Shown here: positions 17,988-27,099 of the stretch, piece after piece
Layout of the letters: the number at the start of each line of letters is the position of its first letter
Numbering within the stretch: the stretch's first letter is position 1
NCBI GenBank assembly: GCA_945870225.1
Contig: CAMBRF010000012.1
Span: 1 to 64,000 of the forward strand
From: PVC group bacterium
Lineage (GTDB): Bacteria; Verrucomicrobiota; Kiritimatiellia; CAIKKV01; CAITUY01
Direction of reading: 5' to 3'
DNA: 64,000 nt
The notes under the pieces: model-generated
Database searches by the model: none
Told to the model about the DNA's origin: nothing
What the model saw: only the letters and a program-made list of their open reading frames with translations
Translations under genes and position numbers: made by a program

Positions 17988-18962
17988 ATGAAAACAGCCG
18001 TAGTATGTGGAGCGGGTGGTTTTATTGGCAGTCATCTCGTCAAGCGCCTGAAGGCGGAAGGCTATTGGGTCCGCGGCGTGGACATCAAGCGTCCGGAATT
18101 CTCGCGATCGGCCGCCGATGAGTTCAAGCTCCTTGACCTGCGGCTTCCCAAAAACTGCGTCAAAGCCATTTCCCTGCAACAAGGCATCGCGGACGAAGTC
18201 TATCAGTTGGCCGCCGATATGGGCGGCATGGGCTTCATCCACTCAGCCGAGTGTGAGATCATGCACAACAGCGTGCTCATCAACGTTCACATGACCCAGG
18301 CCGCCGCCACCCTGGGCGTCAAGCGCTACTTCTACTCGTCGTCCGTCTGCGTCTATCGCGACATGAAGCACGGTGAACCGGAAATGACCGAGGCCCAGGC
18401 CGTCCCCGCGAATCCCGACAACGAATACGGCTGGGAAAAGCTCTACTCCGAACGCATGGCCCTCGCCTACAGCCGCAAGTTCGGAATGACCGTCCGCATT
18501 GCCCGCTTCCAGAACTGTTACGGCCCGGAAGGCACCTGGCGCGGAGGACGCGAAAAAGCTCCGGCGGCTATTTCCCGCAAGGTCGCGGAAGCCGCCCACG
18601 GCGACACCATCGACATCTGGGGCGACGGCAGCGCCGTGCGATCCTACACGTATGTCGATGACATGGTGGACGGCATCTTCCGTCTCATGCATTCAGATCT
18701 GGAAGGAGCCGTGAATATCGGCTGCCCGCACTACTATACCGTCAAGGAATTGGTGGATATCACAGCCGCCGTCGCCGGTAAAACCATTCAAACCCGCACG
18801 GTCCCGGGGCCGGTCGGGGTGCAATCGCGCAACTTCAGCAACGAACGGATCTACTCGATCGGATGGACCTCGCGCTTTGATCTCAAGGACGGTATGGCCC
18901 TCACCTATCCCTGGGTCAAGAAACAGGTTAAAAAGGCGGCCGCCAAAGCCAAGGCGGGCTAA
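17988..18962 (+). CDS. GDP-mannose 3,5-epimerase-like NAD-dependent sugar epimerase
   Basis: An extended short-chain dehydrogenase/epimerase of 324 residues. The NAD-binding motif GAGGFIGSH is at the N terminus, and the catalytic Tyr-x3-Lys is in EYGWEKLYSE. The segment NCYGPEGTWRGGREKAPAA closely matches the hallmark region of GDP-mannose 3,5-epimerases, and SSSVCVYRD supplies a cysteine where those enzymes use one in catalysis. It would make GDP-L-galactose or GDP-L-gulose for glycan synthesis. AGAGGAC lies just before the ATG at 17988. The C terminus overlaps the convergent nuclease-family gene by 4 bp. Confidence 0.78.
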   Translation: MKTAVVCGAGGFIGSHLVKRLKAEGYWVRGVDIKRPEFSRSAADEFKLLDLRLPKNCVKAISLQQGIADEVYQLAADMGGMGFIHSAECEIMHNSVLINVHMTQAAATLGVKRYFYSSSVCVYRDMKHGEPEMTEAQAVPANPDNEYGWEKLYSERMALAYSRKFGMTVRIARFQNCYGPEGTWRGGREKAPAAISRKVAEAAHGDTIDIWGDGSAVRSYTYVDDMVDGIFRLMHSDLEGAVNIGCPHYYTVKELVDITAAVAGKTIQTRTVPGPVGVQSRNFSNERIYSIGWTSRFDLKDGMALTYPWVKKQVKKAAAKAKAG

Positions 18963-19516
18963 TTCTTCCCGTGCCCCTGCTCCCATTTCTTGATCTCGTC
19001 GCGTAACCGGGCGGCATCCTCATAACGCTCCTGGGTGATGGCCATCTCAAGCTGCGACTTGAGTTGCGTCAGGGCGGAACCCTGCCCGTCGACACCCTTC
19101 TTCGCCGGACCGGTCTCCGCCGTCTCGAGCAGAAGACCGGCTTGCTCGATGACTTTCTTGACCACATAGATGGGGGCCGCGCACCGCAGGGCCAACGCCA
19201 CCGCGTCGCTGGGGCGCGCATCAATCTCCGTCTCCACCCCGTCGCGCTCAACCACCAGAAGCGCGTAGAATGTGCTATCAACCAGGTCGCTGATGACAAC
19301 CCTCTTGAGCCGGCACTCCATGCAATCGAGCACCATTTTCAAAAGGTCATGCGTGAGAGGGCGGGGGATCTCCACGTGCTCCAGATGGATGAGAATAGAC
19401 TGGGCTTCCGCGCCGCCGATGAAGATCGGCAGCGTCCGGGGATCCTGCTCTCCGCGCAGCAACACCACAAAGCCCAGATTCGCAAGCGACAAACCGGCTA
19501 CTTTAACGTGGAGCAT
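18959..19516 (-). CDS. Bifunctional nuclease (DUF151) family protein with a UvrB/C motif
   Basis: A 185-residue protein. Residues 1-130 form the BFN/DUF151 domain (GLSLANLGFVVLLRG, LPIFIGGAEAQSI, DARPSDAVALALR). Residues about 145-180 form a UvrB/UvrC-interaction helix pair (LKSQLEMAITQERYEDAARLRDEI split across two helices). The family is often described as nucleases; its cellular role in bacteria is unsettled. GGAGGTGACT stands directly before the ATG at 19516, which sets the start. It is convergent with the epimerase gene and lies downstream of the V-ATPase operon, but has its own promoter-like sequence. Confidence 0.88.
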   Translation of the reverse strand: MLHVKVAGLSLANLGFVVLLRGEQDPRTLPIFIGGAEAQSILIHLEHVEIPRPLTHDLLKMVLDCMECRLKRVVISDLVDSTFYALLVVERDGVETEIDARPSDAVALALRCAAPIYVVKKVIEQAGLLLETAETGPAKKGVDGQGSALTQLKSQLEMAITQERYEDAARLRDEIKKWEQGHGKN

Positions 19517-19539
19517 AGTCACCTCCCTTGCGCGGGTCC

Positions 19540-19569
19540 ATTGTACCACCGCAGCCCGCCATGCCACAA
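19540..19569 (-). promoter_or_regulatory. Sigma-70-like promoter of the DUF151 gene
   Basis: On the minus strand, TTGTGG (19564-19569) and TACAAT (19540-19545) are 18 bp apart. The start of transcription would be near 19533, about 17 nt before the start codon, leaving room for the strong GGAGG site. Confidence 0.45.
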
Positions 19570-19610
19570 CCGGGATCGGACCCCGCCGATCCCGGCCGGG
19601 GCCCGGCGCC

Positions 19611-20069
19611 TCAGAGAATCGCCTTGCCGATGAACACCAGCACGAAAATGGCCACCGTCTCGATGATGCCGAGCGCCATCAGGTAGTTGCCCGCCCCCTG
19701 ACCGGTCTCACCCAGCGCATCCGCCGCCGCCGCGCCGGCAACCCCCTGCATCCAGGCCGAGACGCCCAACGCCGCCCCGCTGAATATCCCCACGCCAACC
19801 AGGTCCATCCAGTTCGCCGGAACCCTGACAGCACCCTCCAGAATCTTATTCATGACGATCATGCCGTAAATCGTCTGGGAAAGGGGCGCCCCGATGAACG
19901 CCAGCAACATGAACGGCGCCGTCTTCTTCTGCGCATAGCATTTCTTCCAGACTCCAATCGCCGCCGGTGCCGCCGCGCCAGCACCCAAGGCCGACCCCAA
20001 GGCCGACAAACCCAACGCCGCCGCACCACCCATTTTACCCAACGCCAACATCGATTCGCCTGTCATCAT
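19611..20069 (-). CDS. ntpK: V/A-type ATPase proteolipid (rotor) subunit K
   Basis: 152 residues with four membrane helices, the duplicated-hairpin form of the rotor subunit. The ion-binding glutamate is in GIIETVAIF (helix 4). Gln in APLSQTIYG (helix 2) and Gln in SAWMQGVAG (helix 3) sit where Enterococcus hirae NtpK has its Na+ ligands Q65 and Q110. This pattern favours Na+ over H+ transport, as an inference. AAGGAG precedes two adjacent ATG codons; the second (20066) has better spacing. It is the last gene of the operon, 80 bp after subunit I. Confidence 0.92.
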   Translation of the reverse strand: MMTGESMLALGKMGGAAALGLSALGSALGAGAAAPAAIGVWKKCYAQKKTAPFMLLAFIGAPLSQTIYGMIVMNKILEGAVRVPANWMDLVGVGIFSGAALGVSAWMQGVAGAAAADALGETGQGAGNYLMALGIIETVAIFVLVFIGKAIL

Positions 20070-20149
20070 CTTCTCCTTCTCTTATGTTAGTCTTCTTAAA
20101 ACGCCGCGCCGCCGCAAGAACCCCTTCCCCGTGCCGGCAGCGACCGCCT

Positions 20150-21922
20150 TCAATCCTGCCCCGATTCCTGCCTTCGAAACGGCTTGAAAGGAATGCCTGT
20201 CCATTGCATACCCAGATGGCCGGAAAACTCCAGCGTGTTCAACCGTACCCCGTGGACAATCACCCCCAGCGCCGACAGCAGAATGTTCATGGCGTGTGCC
20301 AGAAACAGAATGAGCGCGGCCCCCACACCGGCCCCGAAACTCGAAACGCCTCCACTTAAGGCCATGTCGTTGAAGGCGACGCTGATGGCCGTCCCCGCAC
20401 TGCCTACCGCGAACAAGCGCACATACGACACGACATCCCCAAAACTGCCAATGATCGACAGCGGCAGCATCGCATGGTTCGGCCAGTCGCTCTTCAGCAG
20501 GCGCAGCGGGGTCATAAACACCACCACCCCCGCCAGACCACCCATGAACAGAGGAAGGACAAACGCAGGCAGAGACCGACCGAGGATCATGTTCATCGCC
20601 AGATAATACATGCTCCATGTTATGGCCACCCAACCGATCTGCGCCAGGGCCGAGAGACTGTTTTTCACCCGCCAGGCGTTCCAAACATGGGCGATCGTCA
20701 GGTGGATGGAGCCGATCAGAAAACACAGCGCCATCAGATTCGCCTCGTCGGTGAGCCAGGCCACGCGCCCCTGACGCAACAACGGGGGCAGCGCCTCGAA
20801 CCGAATGCCAAAATACGAGCCGGTAAGCACACCCCATACCATCGTGCAGACGCTGAGCGTTCCCAGAAGACGCGGCAGTTCCGGTGGAACCTTCCGGGCA
20901 AAGAGCCAGATCGCCCCGGTCAACACCAGGAACAGCAACCCATAACCCGCGTCACCCACCAGCATGGCGAAGAACACACTGTAGAACAGCAGAAACACGC
21001 CGCTGATGTCAAATTCACGGTAGCCCGGCACAATGCCGATCATTTTGAAGATGGCTTTGATCGGCTGCACCCAGCGCGGGTTGTGCAACAGCGTGGGGGC
21101 GGGATCATCAGGGCCCGGGTCTTCGATCACCAACCCCCAGCCCTGCACACGGCCTTGCGCCCGCAGCGCCTCCACGTTGGGAACGGGACAATAGCCCTTG
21201 ATAAAACTGACGCGTTCCCAGGATCCCATACCATCGCGCGCCATCAGGAATTGCTCGTGCTCTTCAAGTGACCGGATCCGCTGTTCCACCCCCGCGCGCT
21301 GTCTCCGGAGATCCACCAGCAGCCGGTCCACCTCGTCCATCGCCCGACGTAATCCCGCCAGTTCGGCGTCGACCGCCTTCAACGACCGACCAGGAAGGGG
21401 AAACTCGCGCCCAACCGATTCCACCGGCGACCGGGCGATGATCGCCAGGTGCTTGCCGGACTTGTCGTCACTCAAAACCTGAACCAGGGCACCCTCGATC
21501 ACGGGCAACGGGTCTTTCGAGGGAATCTGGAAAAACCTCACAAAAACACCCGCCGCCTCAAGCCGGTGGACGGACGCCGGATCAAAATCCCCATACGGCG
21601 CCAGCGCCGCCCGCTCGCGATCCATACTCTCGATGCCGCCCTGCAGTTCCTTACGCTGGCGAAGCAATTCCTGGACCTTCTGCACAACGTGATCGGCATC
21701 ACTCTCGGGACTCGCCGCTGAACCGGCGGGGACCAGTCCTGCCAGCGCGTCAACGGTTTCGCGGGCGGCGGCCAACCGGACCCGCACCTTCGCCAAATCC
21801 TCGCTGTCGGGAGTCTCCACCGGCGTCAGATGCAGCACCCCCATGTCCCGCAATTCCGCCAGCGTCCGATCCTGATCGGGCAGCAGGCAGAGCAGGGTCA
21901 CACTTTTCATCGGCACAATCAT
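20150..21922 (-). CDS. ntpI: V/A-type ATPase subunit I (stator, a-subunit equivalent)
   Basis: 590 residues. The N-terminal half is a soluble, largely coiled-coil stator arm. The C-terminal half has about seven membrane helices forming the ion half-channels. The conserved VSYVRLFAVGSAG carries the essential arginine next to the rotor glutamate, and GDAGYGLLF is another family hallmark. The ATG at 21922 overlaps the stop of subunit D as ATGA. Length is slightly short for the family but all key regions are present. Confidence 0.93.
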   Translation of the reverse strand: MIVPMKSVTLLCLLPDQDRTLAELRDMGVLHLTPVETPDSEDLAKVRVRLAAARETVDALAGLVPAGSAASPESDADHVVQKVQELLRQRKELQGGIESMDRERAALAPYGDFDPASVHRLEAAGVFVRFFQIPSKDPLPVIEGALVQVLSDDKSGKHLAIIARSPVESVGREFPLPGRSLKAVDAELAGLRRAMDEVDRLLVDLRRQRAGVEQRIRSLEEHEQFLMARDGMGSWERVSFIKGYCPVPNVEALRAQGRVQGWGLVIEDPGPDDPAPTLLHNPRWVQPIKAIFKMIGIVPGYREFDISGVFLLFYSVFFAMLVGDAGYGLLFLVLTGAIWLFARKVPPELPRLLGTLSVCTMVWGVLTGSYFGIRFEALPPLLRQGRVAWLTDEANLMALCFLIGSIHLTIAHVWNAWRVKNSLSALAQIGWVAITWSMYYLAMNMILGRSLPAFVLPLFMGGLAGVVVFMTPLRLLKSDWPNHAMLPLSIIGSFGDVVSYVRLFAVGSAGTAISVAFNDMALSGGVSSFGAGVGAALILFLAHAMNILLSALGVIVHGVRLNTLEFSGHLGMQWTGIPFKPFRRQESGQD

Positions 21923-22572
21923 GGGTCGCCCACCCTTTCAACCGCTTCCTCCGCCCCGGCATATAGCTGACTGCTTTCCGCGAAATCAACGGTGCGGCCC
22001 TTGGCGAACTTGGCGCGCGCCACACCTGCCGTCTGTTGATCGCCCAGGAAAATCTTGATCACCCGGATGTGCTCGCGCGCTTCCGGAATCTTCACCTTTT
22101 CAAACAGGTTCACGCGCTGAGCGGTGGTCCGCAATTCCTCGCCAATGAGCCGCTTCTGCTCCTCCAGCACGCGAATCGCAATCCGGTTTTGAATAAGTTG
22201 TTCCATGACCTCGACCGCATCATCCAGCCAGGGAGGGGACTCGAATAACTCCGGTTCAGCACGCTCGAACACCACATCCTTGAAGACAGGTACGCTCACC
22301 CCTGCGATATTGGATTCGCCCAGGACAATCCGCGCGGCTTTGGTCATCCCGTCCAATTCCATCGGCTCGGCAAACAAACTCACCCAGCGGTCCAGAGACG
22401 CGCGCACATCAGCCTCCTGGGCCGCTTTTTCGGCGACCTGGCCATCGATGCTTTGCAACTCCATCTGGAGTTGCATCTTCTTGAGCTGCAACATCGGCAG
22501 AAAGCGCTCAAACCGGCGCAACGCCTCGCGCTGCGACTTGAGCTCGTTCTTCGTATGTTTGATCTTGGCCAT
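21919..22572 (-). CDS. ntpD: V/A-type ATPase subunit D (central stalk)
   Basis: 217 residues forming the rotating coiled-coil shaft that joins the A3B3 head to the rotor ring. It begins MAKIKHTKNELKSQREALRRFERFLPMLQLKK (a long N-terminal helix, written in family consensus order) and ends in a second long helix. It is coupled to subunit I by a 4-bp overlap. Upstream, 94 bp containing two short repeats separate it from subunit B, the only interrupted junction in the first five genes. Confidence 0.92.
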   Translation of the reverse strand: MAKIKHTKNELKSQREALRRFERFLPMLQLKKMQLQMELQSIDGQVAEKAAQEADVRASLDRWVSLFAEPMELDGMTKAARIVLGESNIAGVSVPVFKDVVFERAEPELFESPPWLDDAVEVMEQLIQNRIAIRVLEEQKRLIGEELRTTAQRVNLFEKVKIPEAREHIRVIKIFLGDQQTAGVARAKFAKGRTVDFAESSQLYAGAEEAVERVGDP

Positions 22573-22600
22573 GCTGATCGCCTGCCGTCCACCACCGCCA

Positions 22601-22675
22601 ACGAGGCGAGACGCCTCGTCTACATTCCATCCCCTGCCCCTCTGACTCAGGTCTCAGGTTTCAAACTCAGGTTTT
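22601..22675. repeat. Triloop hairpin and CAGGTTT repeat between ntpB and ntpD
   Basis: 22601-22619 is a perfect hairpin ACGAGGCG-AGA-CGCCTCGT, like the triloop stems at 36091-36234. 22641-22675 carries three CTCAGGTTT-type units and runs into the last codons of subunit B. They fill the 94-bp gap inside the ATPase operon and could influence the relative expression of head and stalk genes. Confidence 0.7.
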
Positions 22676-23980
22676 CTTCTCGCCTTCCTTCTTCGGCCAG
22701 AACTTCTCCGCCAGTTTGGAGGGGATTCCCGTCTCTACCGCCTCAAAACAATCCGCCAGGATCTTCCACCCGAGATCGAGCGCGCCCTCCAGCGGGATGT
22801 TGACCGTCAGATCCATCATCTCCTTCTCGAAGCGTGCCCCATACTTGAGCAGCTTCTGATCCCAGGCACTCATCCGGAACCCCATCGACTGTTTTTCCAG
22901 CACTTCGCGATATCCGGCGTAGAGCTGAATCATCGCGTTCATGATGGCACGGTGATCCTCCCGTGACTTGCCGTTGACCTGCTGCTTCAACCGGCTCAGC
23001 GACCCGAACGGCTCGATGCGCCCGTTACGCAGATAGAACTGCCCCTCGGTGATATACCCGGTGTTATCCGGGACCGGATGGGTCACATCGTCGCCCGGCA
23101 TCGTGGTCGCCGCCAGGATCGTGATCGAGCCGGCGGTGTCAAAATCCACCGCCTTCTCATAACGGGCCGCCAACTGGCTGTACAAGTCCCCGGGATAGCC
23201 GCGGTTGGAGGGAACCTGCTCCATGGTGATGGAAATTTCCTTGAGCGCATCGGCAAAGTTCGTCATGTCGGTCAACAGCACCAGCACGCGCTTGTTGGCG
23301 AGCGCAAACTGCTCTGCCACAGCCAGGCAGATGTCGGGCACCAGCAGGCACTCCACCACGGGGTCGGCTGCGGTATGCACAAACATCACCGCCCGGCCGA
23401 GGGCCCCGTTTTCCTCGAGCGTGTCACGGAACGAGAGATAGTCATCGTGCTTCAACCCCATGCCGCCCAGCACAATCACATCCACTTCCGCCTGCAAGGC
23501 AATACGCGCCAGAAGCGGATTGTAGGGCTCGCCGGCCCGTGCAAAAATCGGCAGCTTCTGGGACTCAACCAGGGTGTTAAAAACATCGATCATCGGAATA
23601 CCCGTCCGCACCATGTTGCGCGGAATAATGCGCTTGGCCGGATTCACCGAGGGCCCGCCGATCTCAATCAACCCGTCCTTGAGCGCCGGCCCCTTGTCGC
23701 GCGGCATGGCACTGCCGGTGAACACCCGGCCCAGCAGATCGTCTGAAAAAGGAACCTGCATGGGATGCCCGAGAAAACGGACATGGGCGTCCGTGGCAAT
23801 GCCGCGCGCGCCGGCAAAGACCTGCAGCGACACCGAATCCCCCTCCAGCCGGATGACCTGCGCCAGGGAGGAGACCCGCCTGGACGTGATCTCCGCCAGC
23901 TCACGATACTTCACGCCGCGGGCCTTGACGTTCACCACGTTGCCCGCGATGTTGTCAACCCGATGGTAGACTTTATGCAT
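22667..23980 (-). CDS. ntpB: V/A-type ATPase subunit B (regulatory, non-catalytic)
   Basis: 437 residues, matching the usual length. It lacks a P-loop, as expected for the B subunit. Family segments include [55 protein letters not shown] and [21 protein letters not shown] (the last given as the family hallmark region). It alternates with subunit A in the cytoplasmic A3B3 head. Its ATG overlaps the stop of subunit A by 8 bp. The final codons are built partly from the CAGGTTT repeat, giving a Lys/Glu-rich tail. Confidence 0.95.
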   Translation of the reverse strand: MHKVYHRVDNIAGNVVNVKARGVKYRELAEITSRRVSSLAQVIRLEGDSVSLQVFAGARGIATDAHVRFLGHPMQVPFSDDLLGRVFTGSAMPRDKGPALKDGLIEIGGPSVNPAKRIIPRNMVRTGIPMIDVFNTLVESQKLPIFARAGEPYNPLLARIALQAEVDVIVLGGMGLKHDDYLSFRDTLEENGALGRAVMFVHTAADPVVECLLVPDICLAVAEQFALANKRVLVLLTDMTNFADALKEISITMEQVPSNRGYPGDLYSQLAARYEKAVDFDTAGSITILAATTMPGDDVTHPVPDNTGYITEGQFYLRNGRIEPFGSLSRLKQQVNGKSREDHRAIMNAMIQLYAGYREVLEKQSMGFRMSAWDQKLLKYGARFEKEMMDLTVNIPLEGALDLGWKILADCFEAVETGIPSKLAEKFWPKKEGEKKT

Positions 23981-25703
23981 GACTGCTAACCTCCGCCAGC
24001 ATGGCCTCCAGCCGGACCTGCTGTTTCTTGAATTCCCCGGCCTCCATGGCCATCCGGTTCCAGTCCCGGGTCGCCTGCGTCAGGCGATGAAAGAACTGGC
24101 GCGCCGCATCCTTGCCGTCGAATTTCATTTTCGCGCGCAGGACCCGGAGTAACACACTGAACACGTACTGCTGCCGCTCACTCGTCGTGGCGCAGTCGAC
24201 CGCATCGTAGGCGTCCTGCTGAAGGTAAACGGCATCGAGATACTCCGCCTTGAGGTACACCATGAAATCCTCGATCACCGTGCCTTCCTCGCCCACAACC
24301 TTCATCATCTGGTTGATTTCATTTCCCCGCTGAAGCATCTGGCGCGCCATCGCCACATCGTGATCGGAAACCACGCTGGCATACTTGCTCCAACTGTCCA
24401 GGGGATCAATCGCAGGATAACGCCGGGCGTCGGACCGGGCCCGGGACAGGCCATGGAAGGCGCCCACCACTTTCAGCGTGGACTGGGTCACCGGCTCGTC
24501 GAAATTTCCGCCCGCCGGGCTGACGGTCCCGCCGATGGTCACCGACCCCACCGACCCGTCCTTCAACGTCACCACCCCGCCGCGTTCGTAGAACCCGGCA
24601 ATCACCGATTCCAGATAGGCCGGGAACGCTTCCTCGCCGGGAATTTCCTCAAGTCGACCGGACATTTCGCGCAACGCCTGGGCCCACCGGGACGTCGAAT
24701 CCGCCAGCAACAGCACGTGAAGCCCCATCTGGCGATAGTATTCCGCCAGCGTGACGGCCGTGTAAACCGAGGCCTCGCGCGAGGCCACCGGCATGGAACT
24801 GGTATTGCAGATGATCACCGTGCGTTCCATCAGGCTCTTGCCCGTGCGCGGATCGTTGATCGTCGGAAATTCGCGCAGGGTCTCCACCACCTCGCCCGCC
24901 CGCTCACCACAGGCCGCGATGATCACCACATCCACATCGGCGTAACGGCTGGTCAGCTGCTGCAACACCGTCTTGCCCGCGCCGAACGGACCCGGAATAC
25001 AATAGGTTCCGCCGCGCGCGACAGGAAAGAACGTATCGATGATCCGGATCTTGGTGACGAGGGGATCCCGGGGGCGCAACCGCTCGGCATACGCCTGAAT
25101 GGGAAGTTTCACGGGCCAGCGCTGGAGCATGCGGATTTCATGGATTTCTCCCTGCTCGTCCTTGAGCCGGGCCACCACATCCTCAATCCGGTAGCGTCCG
25201 GGTGCCGCGATCTCCTCCACCGTCAAAACGTCACGCATGCGGAAGGGCACCATGATGCGATGCTTGAAAATTCCCTCCGGAACCGTCCCGAGCGTATCCG
25301 CCGCCGAAACCCGATCCCCGACCTTGGCCGTCGGGGTGAACTCCCACCCGGTGTCGCGGGGTAATGCCGGCAGATACATGCCGCGTTGCAGAAAGAACCC
25401 GCACTGCTCAGCCAGGTTCGGCAACGGGTTCTGCAGCCCGTCGAAAATCCGGGTAAGCAGGCCCGGCCCCAGTTCGACCGACAACATTTCACCCGTGAAC
25501 TCCACGGCATCCCCCACCGCCAAACCCGTGGTATCCTCAAACACCTGCAGGTCTGCGTGACGACCCCGGATCCGGACCACCTCGGACATCAGCCGAAGCT
25601 CCCCCTGCCGGGCAAACGCCACCTCATTCTGACCCACGGCGCCCTCAAATTCCACGGTGATCATGTTCCCGTTTACACCGATGATCCGTCCCGTCGTACT
25701 CAT
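23973..25703 (-). CDS. ntpA: V/A-type ATPase catalytic subunit A
   Basis: 576 residues. It has an N-terminal barrel ([20 protein letters not shown]), the bulge domain specific to V/A-type A subunits, Walker [10 protein letters not shown] (about residue 240), the catalytic glutamate region ACGERAGEV and Walker [16 protein letters not shown]. It hydrolyses or makes ATP in the rotary head. I chose the ATG at 25703 (MSTTGRIIG), 16 bp after the DUF2764 stop; the longer in-frame extension would run into that gene. All catalytic motifs are intact. Confidence 0.95.
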   Translation of the reverse strand: MSTTGRIIGVNGNMITVEFEGAVGQNEVAFARQGELRLMSEVVRIRGRHADLQVFEDTTGLAVGDAVEFTGEMLSVELGPGLLTRIFDGLQNPLPNLAEQCGFFLQRGMYLPALPRDTGWEFTPTAKVGDRVSAADTLGTVPEGIFKHRIMVPFRMRDVLTVEEIAAPGRYRIEDVVARLKDEQGEIHEIRMLQRWPVKLPIQAYAERLRPRDPLVTKIRIIDTFFPVARGGTYCIPGPFGAGKTVLQQLTSRYADVDVVIIAACGERAGEVVETLREFPTINDPRTGKSLMERTVIICNTSSMPVASREASVYTAVTLAEYYRQMGLHVLLLADSTSRWAQALREMSGRLEEIPGEEAFPAYLESVIAGFYERGGVVTLKDGSVGSVTIGGTVSPAGGNFDEPVTQSTLKVVGAFHGLSRARSDARRYPAIDPLDSWSKYASVVSDHDVAMARQMLQRGNEINQMMKVVGEEGTVIEDFMVYLKAEYLDAVYLQQDAYDAVDCATTSERQQYVFSVLLRVLRAKMKFDGKDAARQFFHRLTQATRDWNRMAMEAGEFKKQQVRLEAMLAEVSSHA

Positions 25704-25719
25704 TGTTGCCGTTCCCCGT

Positions 25720-26256
25720 TCACAGCGACGCTGTCGCTGTTTGTTGCGATACAAAATCGTCCACCCGCCGGCGCCCCGCCGCCGCATCCATCCGGCTCCA
25801 CCGCTCAACCAGCCGCAATTTCAACGCATACGCCAGCACCGCCGGCAATGCGAACATGTCGTGCCCGGCCAATTCCTCCAGCACACTCCAACGGAAATGA
25901 TCCAGATCCATTTCCCGATCCGCCGGAGACGACCGCGCGAAGGCATCGTCAACCACCTTGCGGGTGTAGACGTCGAACCCCATTTCCGGGCGGACATGGG
26001 GATCGGGATCGAGCCCGCGCCGCGCCGCCCGTGCCCGGACGATGCTATTGCGCAAACGCGTTTCCCGCTCCCGCCAGGCCGACACGAAAGAGTCCGCCGT
26101 CCCCGTCCCGCCGGTCGCCAGAAGATCATCGAGCACCGCCAGATCGGGGACGGTCAGGTGCTCCGCACACAGGTCGCGAAATGCCGGGAGGCCCAACGGA
26201 GATTCACGCCCCAGGGTCAGCATTGGCAGACTCGCAACCAGGTAGTAATAATTCAT
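25720..26256 (-). CDS. DUF2764 family protein of the V/A-ATPase operon
   Basis: 178 residues beginning MNYYYLVASLPMLTLG, the signature start of DUF2764, a family found in bacterial V/A-ATPase operons between subunits E and A. It is soluble, rich in Arg and predicted mostly helical. Operons of this type often lack recognisable C, F and G subunits, so DUF2764 may take the place of the C (d) subunit that links stator and rotor; this is inference from position. Its ATG overlaps the subunit E stop as ATGA. Confidence 0.85.
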   Translation of the reverse strand: MNYYYLVASLPMLTLGRESPLGLPAFRDLCAEHLTVPDLAVLDDLLATGGTGTADSFVSAWRERETRLRNSIVRARAARRGLDPDPHVRPEMGFDVYTRKVVDDAFARSSPADREMDLDHFRWSVLEELAGHDMFALPAVLAYALKLRLVERWSRMDAAAGRRRVDDFVSQQTATASL

Positions 26257-26870
26257 GTCTTCGCGGCCGCTTTAACGATTTCCGCGAGGCGCGGACGCAG
26301 CAGGCGGCCAAGCGCCGCCGCAATTTCCTTCCGGGTGAAGTCGTGATGGACCTGGGTCCCCTCAATCGACACGCGGAACCCCGAAACAATCCCGCTGTCG
26401 GCATGAATCTCGACACCTTTTTCGATCGCGGCCCGATACTCCTGCAGGAAGAACTCCACGATCTGCTTCTGGTCGGCCGGGCTCACCAGCAGATCCAGTT
26501 CCGCACAGTCACCCTGCCGGGCCGAGTAAGACTCCACCACCTTGACCATCATCTGCTTGATGACATCCAGGGTCAGCGCCTCGCCCACCGTCCGGGAAAC
26601 CAGCGCATTCATCGTATCCGACACGGCCTGATGCACCGAGAGGATCACGTCACGTGCCGCCTGTTCCAGCGACTTATCGCCGCGTTCAACAAACGTCTGA
26701 CCCTCCTGTTCCGCTCGCGCGACAATCGCTTTCGCCTGCGCCTCGGCATCCTGAATCAATTTGGCGGCCTGCTGCTGCGCGGCGGCCACCATGCGTTGGG
26801 TCTCGGCCTCGGCCTTGGCCAGTCCGTCCTTCTGGATGCGATCAATTAAACTCTGAAGGTCTTCCGCCAT
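26253..26870 (-). CDS. ntpE: V/A-type ATPase subunit E (peripheral stalk)
   Basis: 205 residues. A long N-terminal helix rich in Ala, Gln and Glu (about residues 1-85) is followed by a compact C-terminal domain, the normal layout of the peripheral-stalk E subunit that holds the head still. I chose the ATG at 26870 (MAEDLQSLIDRIQ), preceded by GAAGGGAAGAG; the longer frame would add a Cys- and Ser-rich segment with no family likeness. It is the first gene of the seven-gene operon. No promoter is obvious in 26871-27099. Confidence 0.88.
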   Translation of the reverse strand: MAEDLQSLIDRIQKDGLAKAEAETQRMVAAAQQQAAKLIQDAEAQAKAIVARAEQEGQTFVERGDKSLEQAARDVILSVHQAVSDTMNALVSRTVGEALTLDVIKQMMVKVVESYSARQGDCAELDLLVSPADQKQIVEFFLQEYRAAIEKGVEIHADSGIVSGFRVSIEGTQVHHDFTRKEIAAALGRLLRPRLAEIVKAAAKT

Positions 26871-27099
26871 AATACTCTTCCCTTCCATGGCCCCCATCCC
26901 GGCTAAAAAAAGACCCCTCCCGGAGTGCATGCAAGAGGAATGGGAACTTCGGTAAAAAAACGGCAAAAAGGTATCGCATGCCCCTGAGCGGCACAAGCAA
27001 TTAATGATGGATTTTGACCAAAATTCCAGACCTTATCGGCCTCTCACGTTTTCGGCCTCTAATCGTCGATGCGGCCGATGTGAGCCCGTGGTCCTACGC

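Noticed and set aside
25386-26849. 487-residue open frame on the plus strand
   Set aside because: It is antisense to DUF2764, subunit E and part of subunit A. Composition is Pro/Arg/His-rich and has no family likeness, as expected of GC-rich antisense frames.
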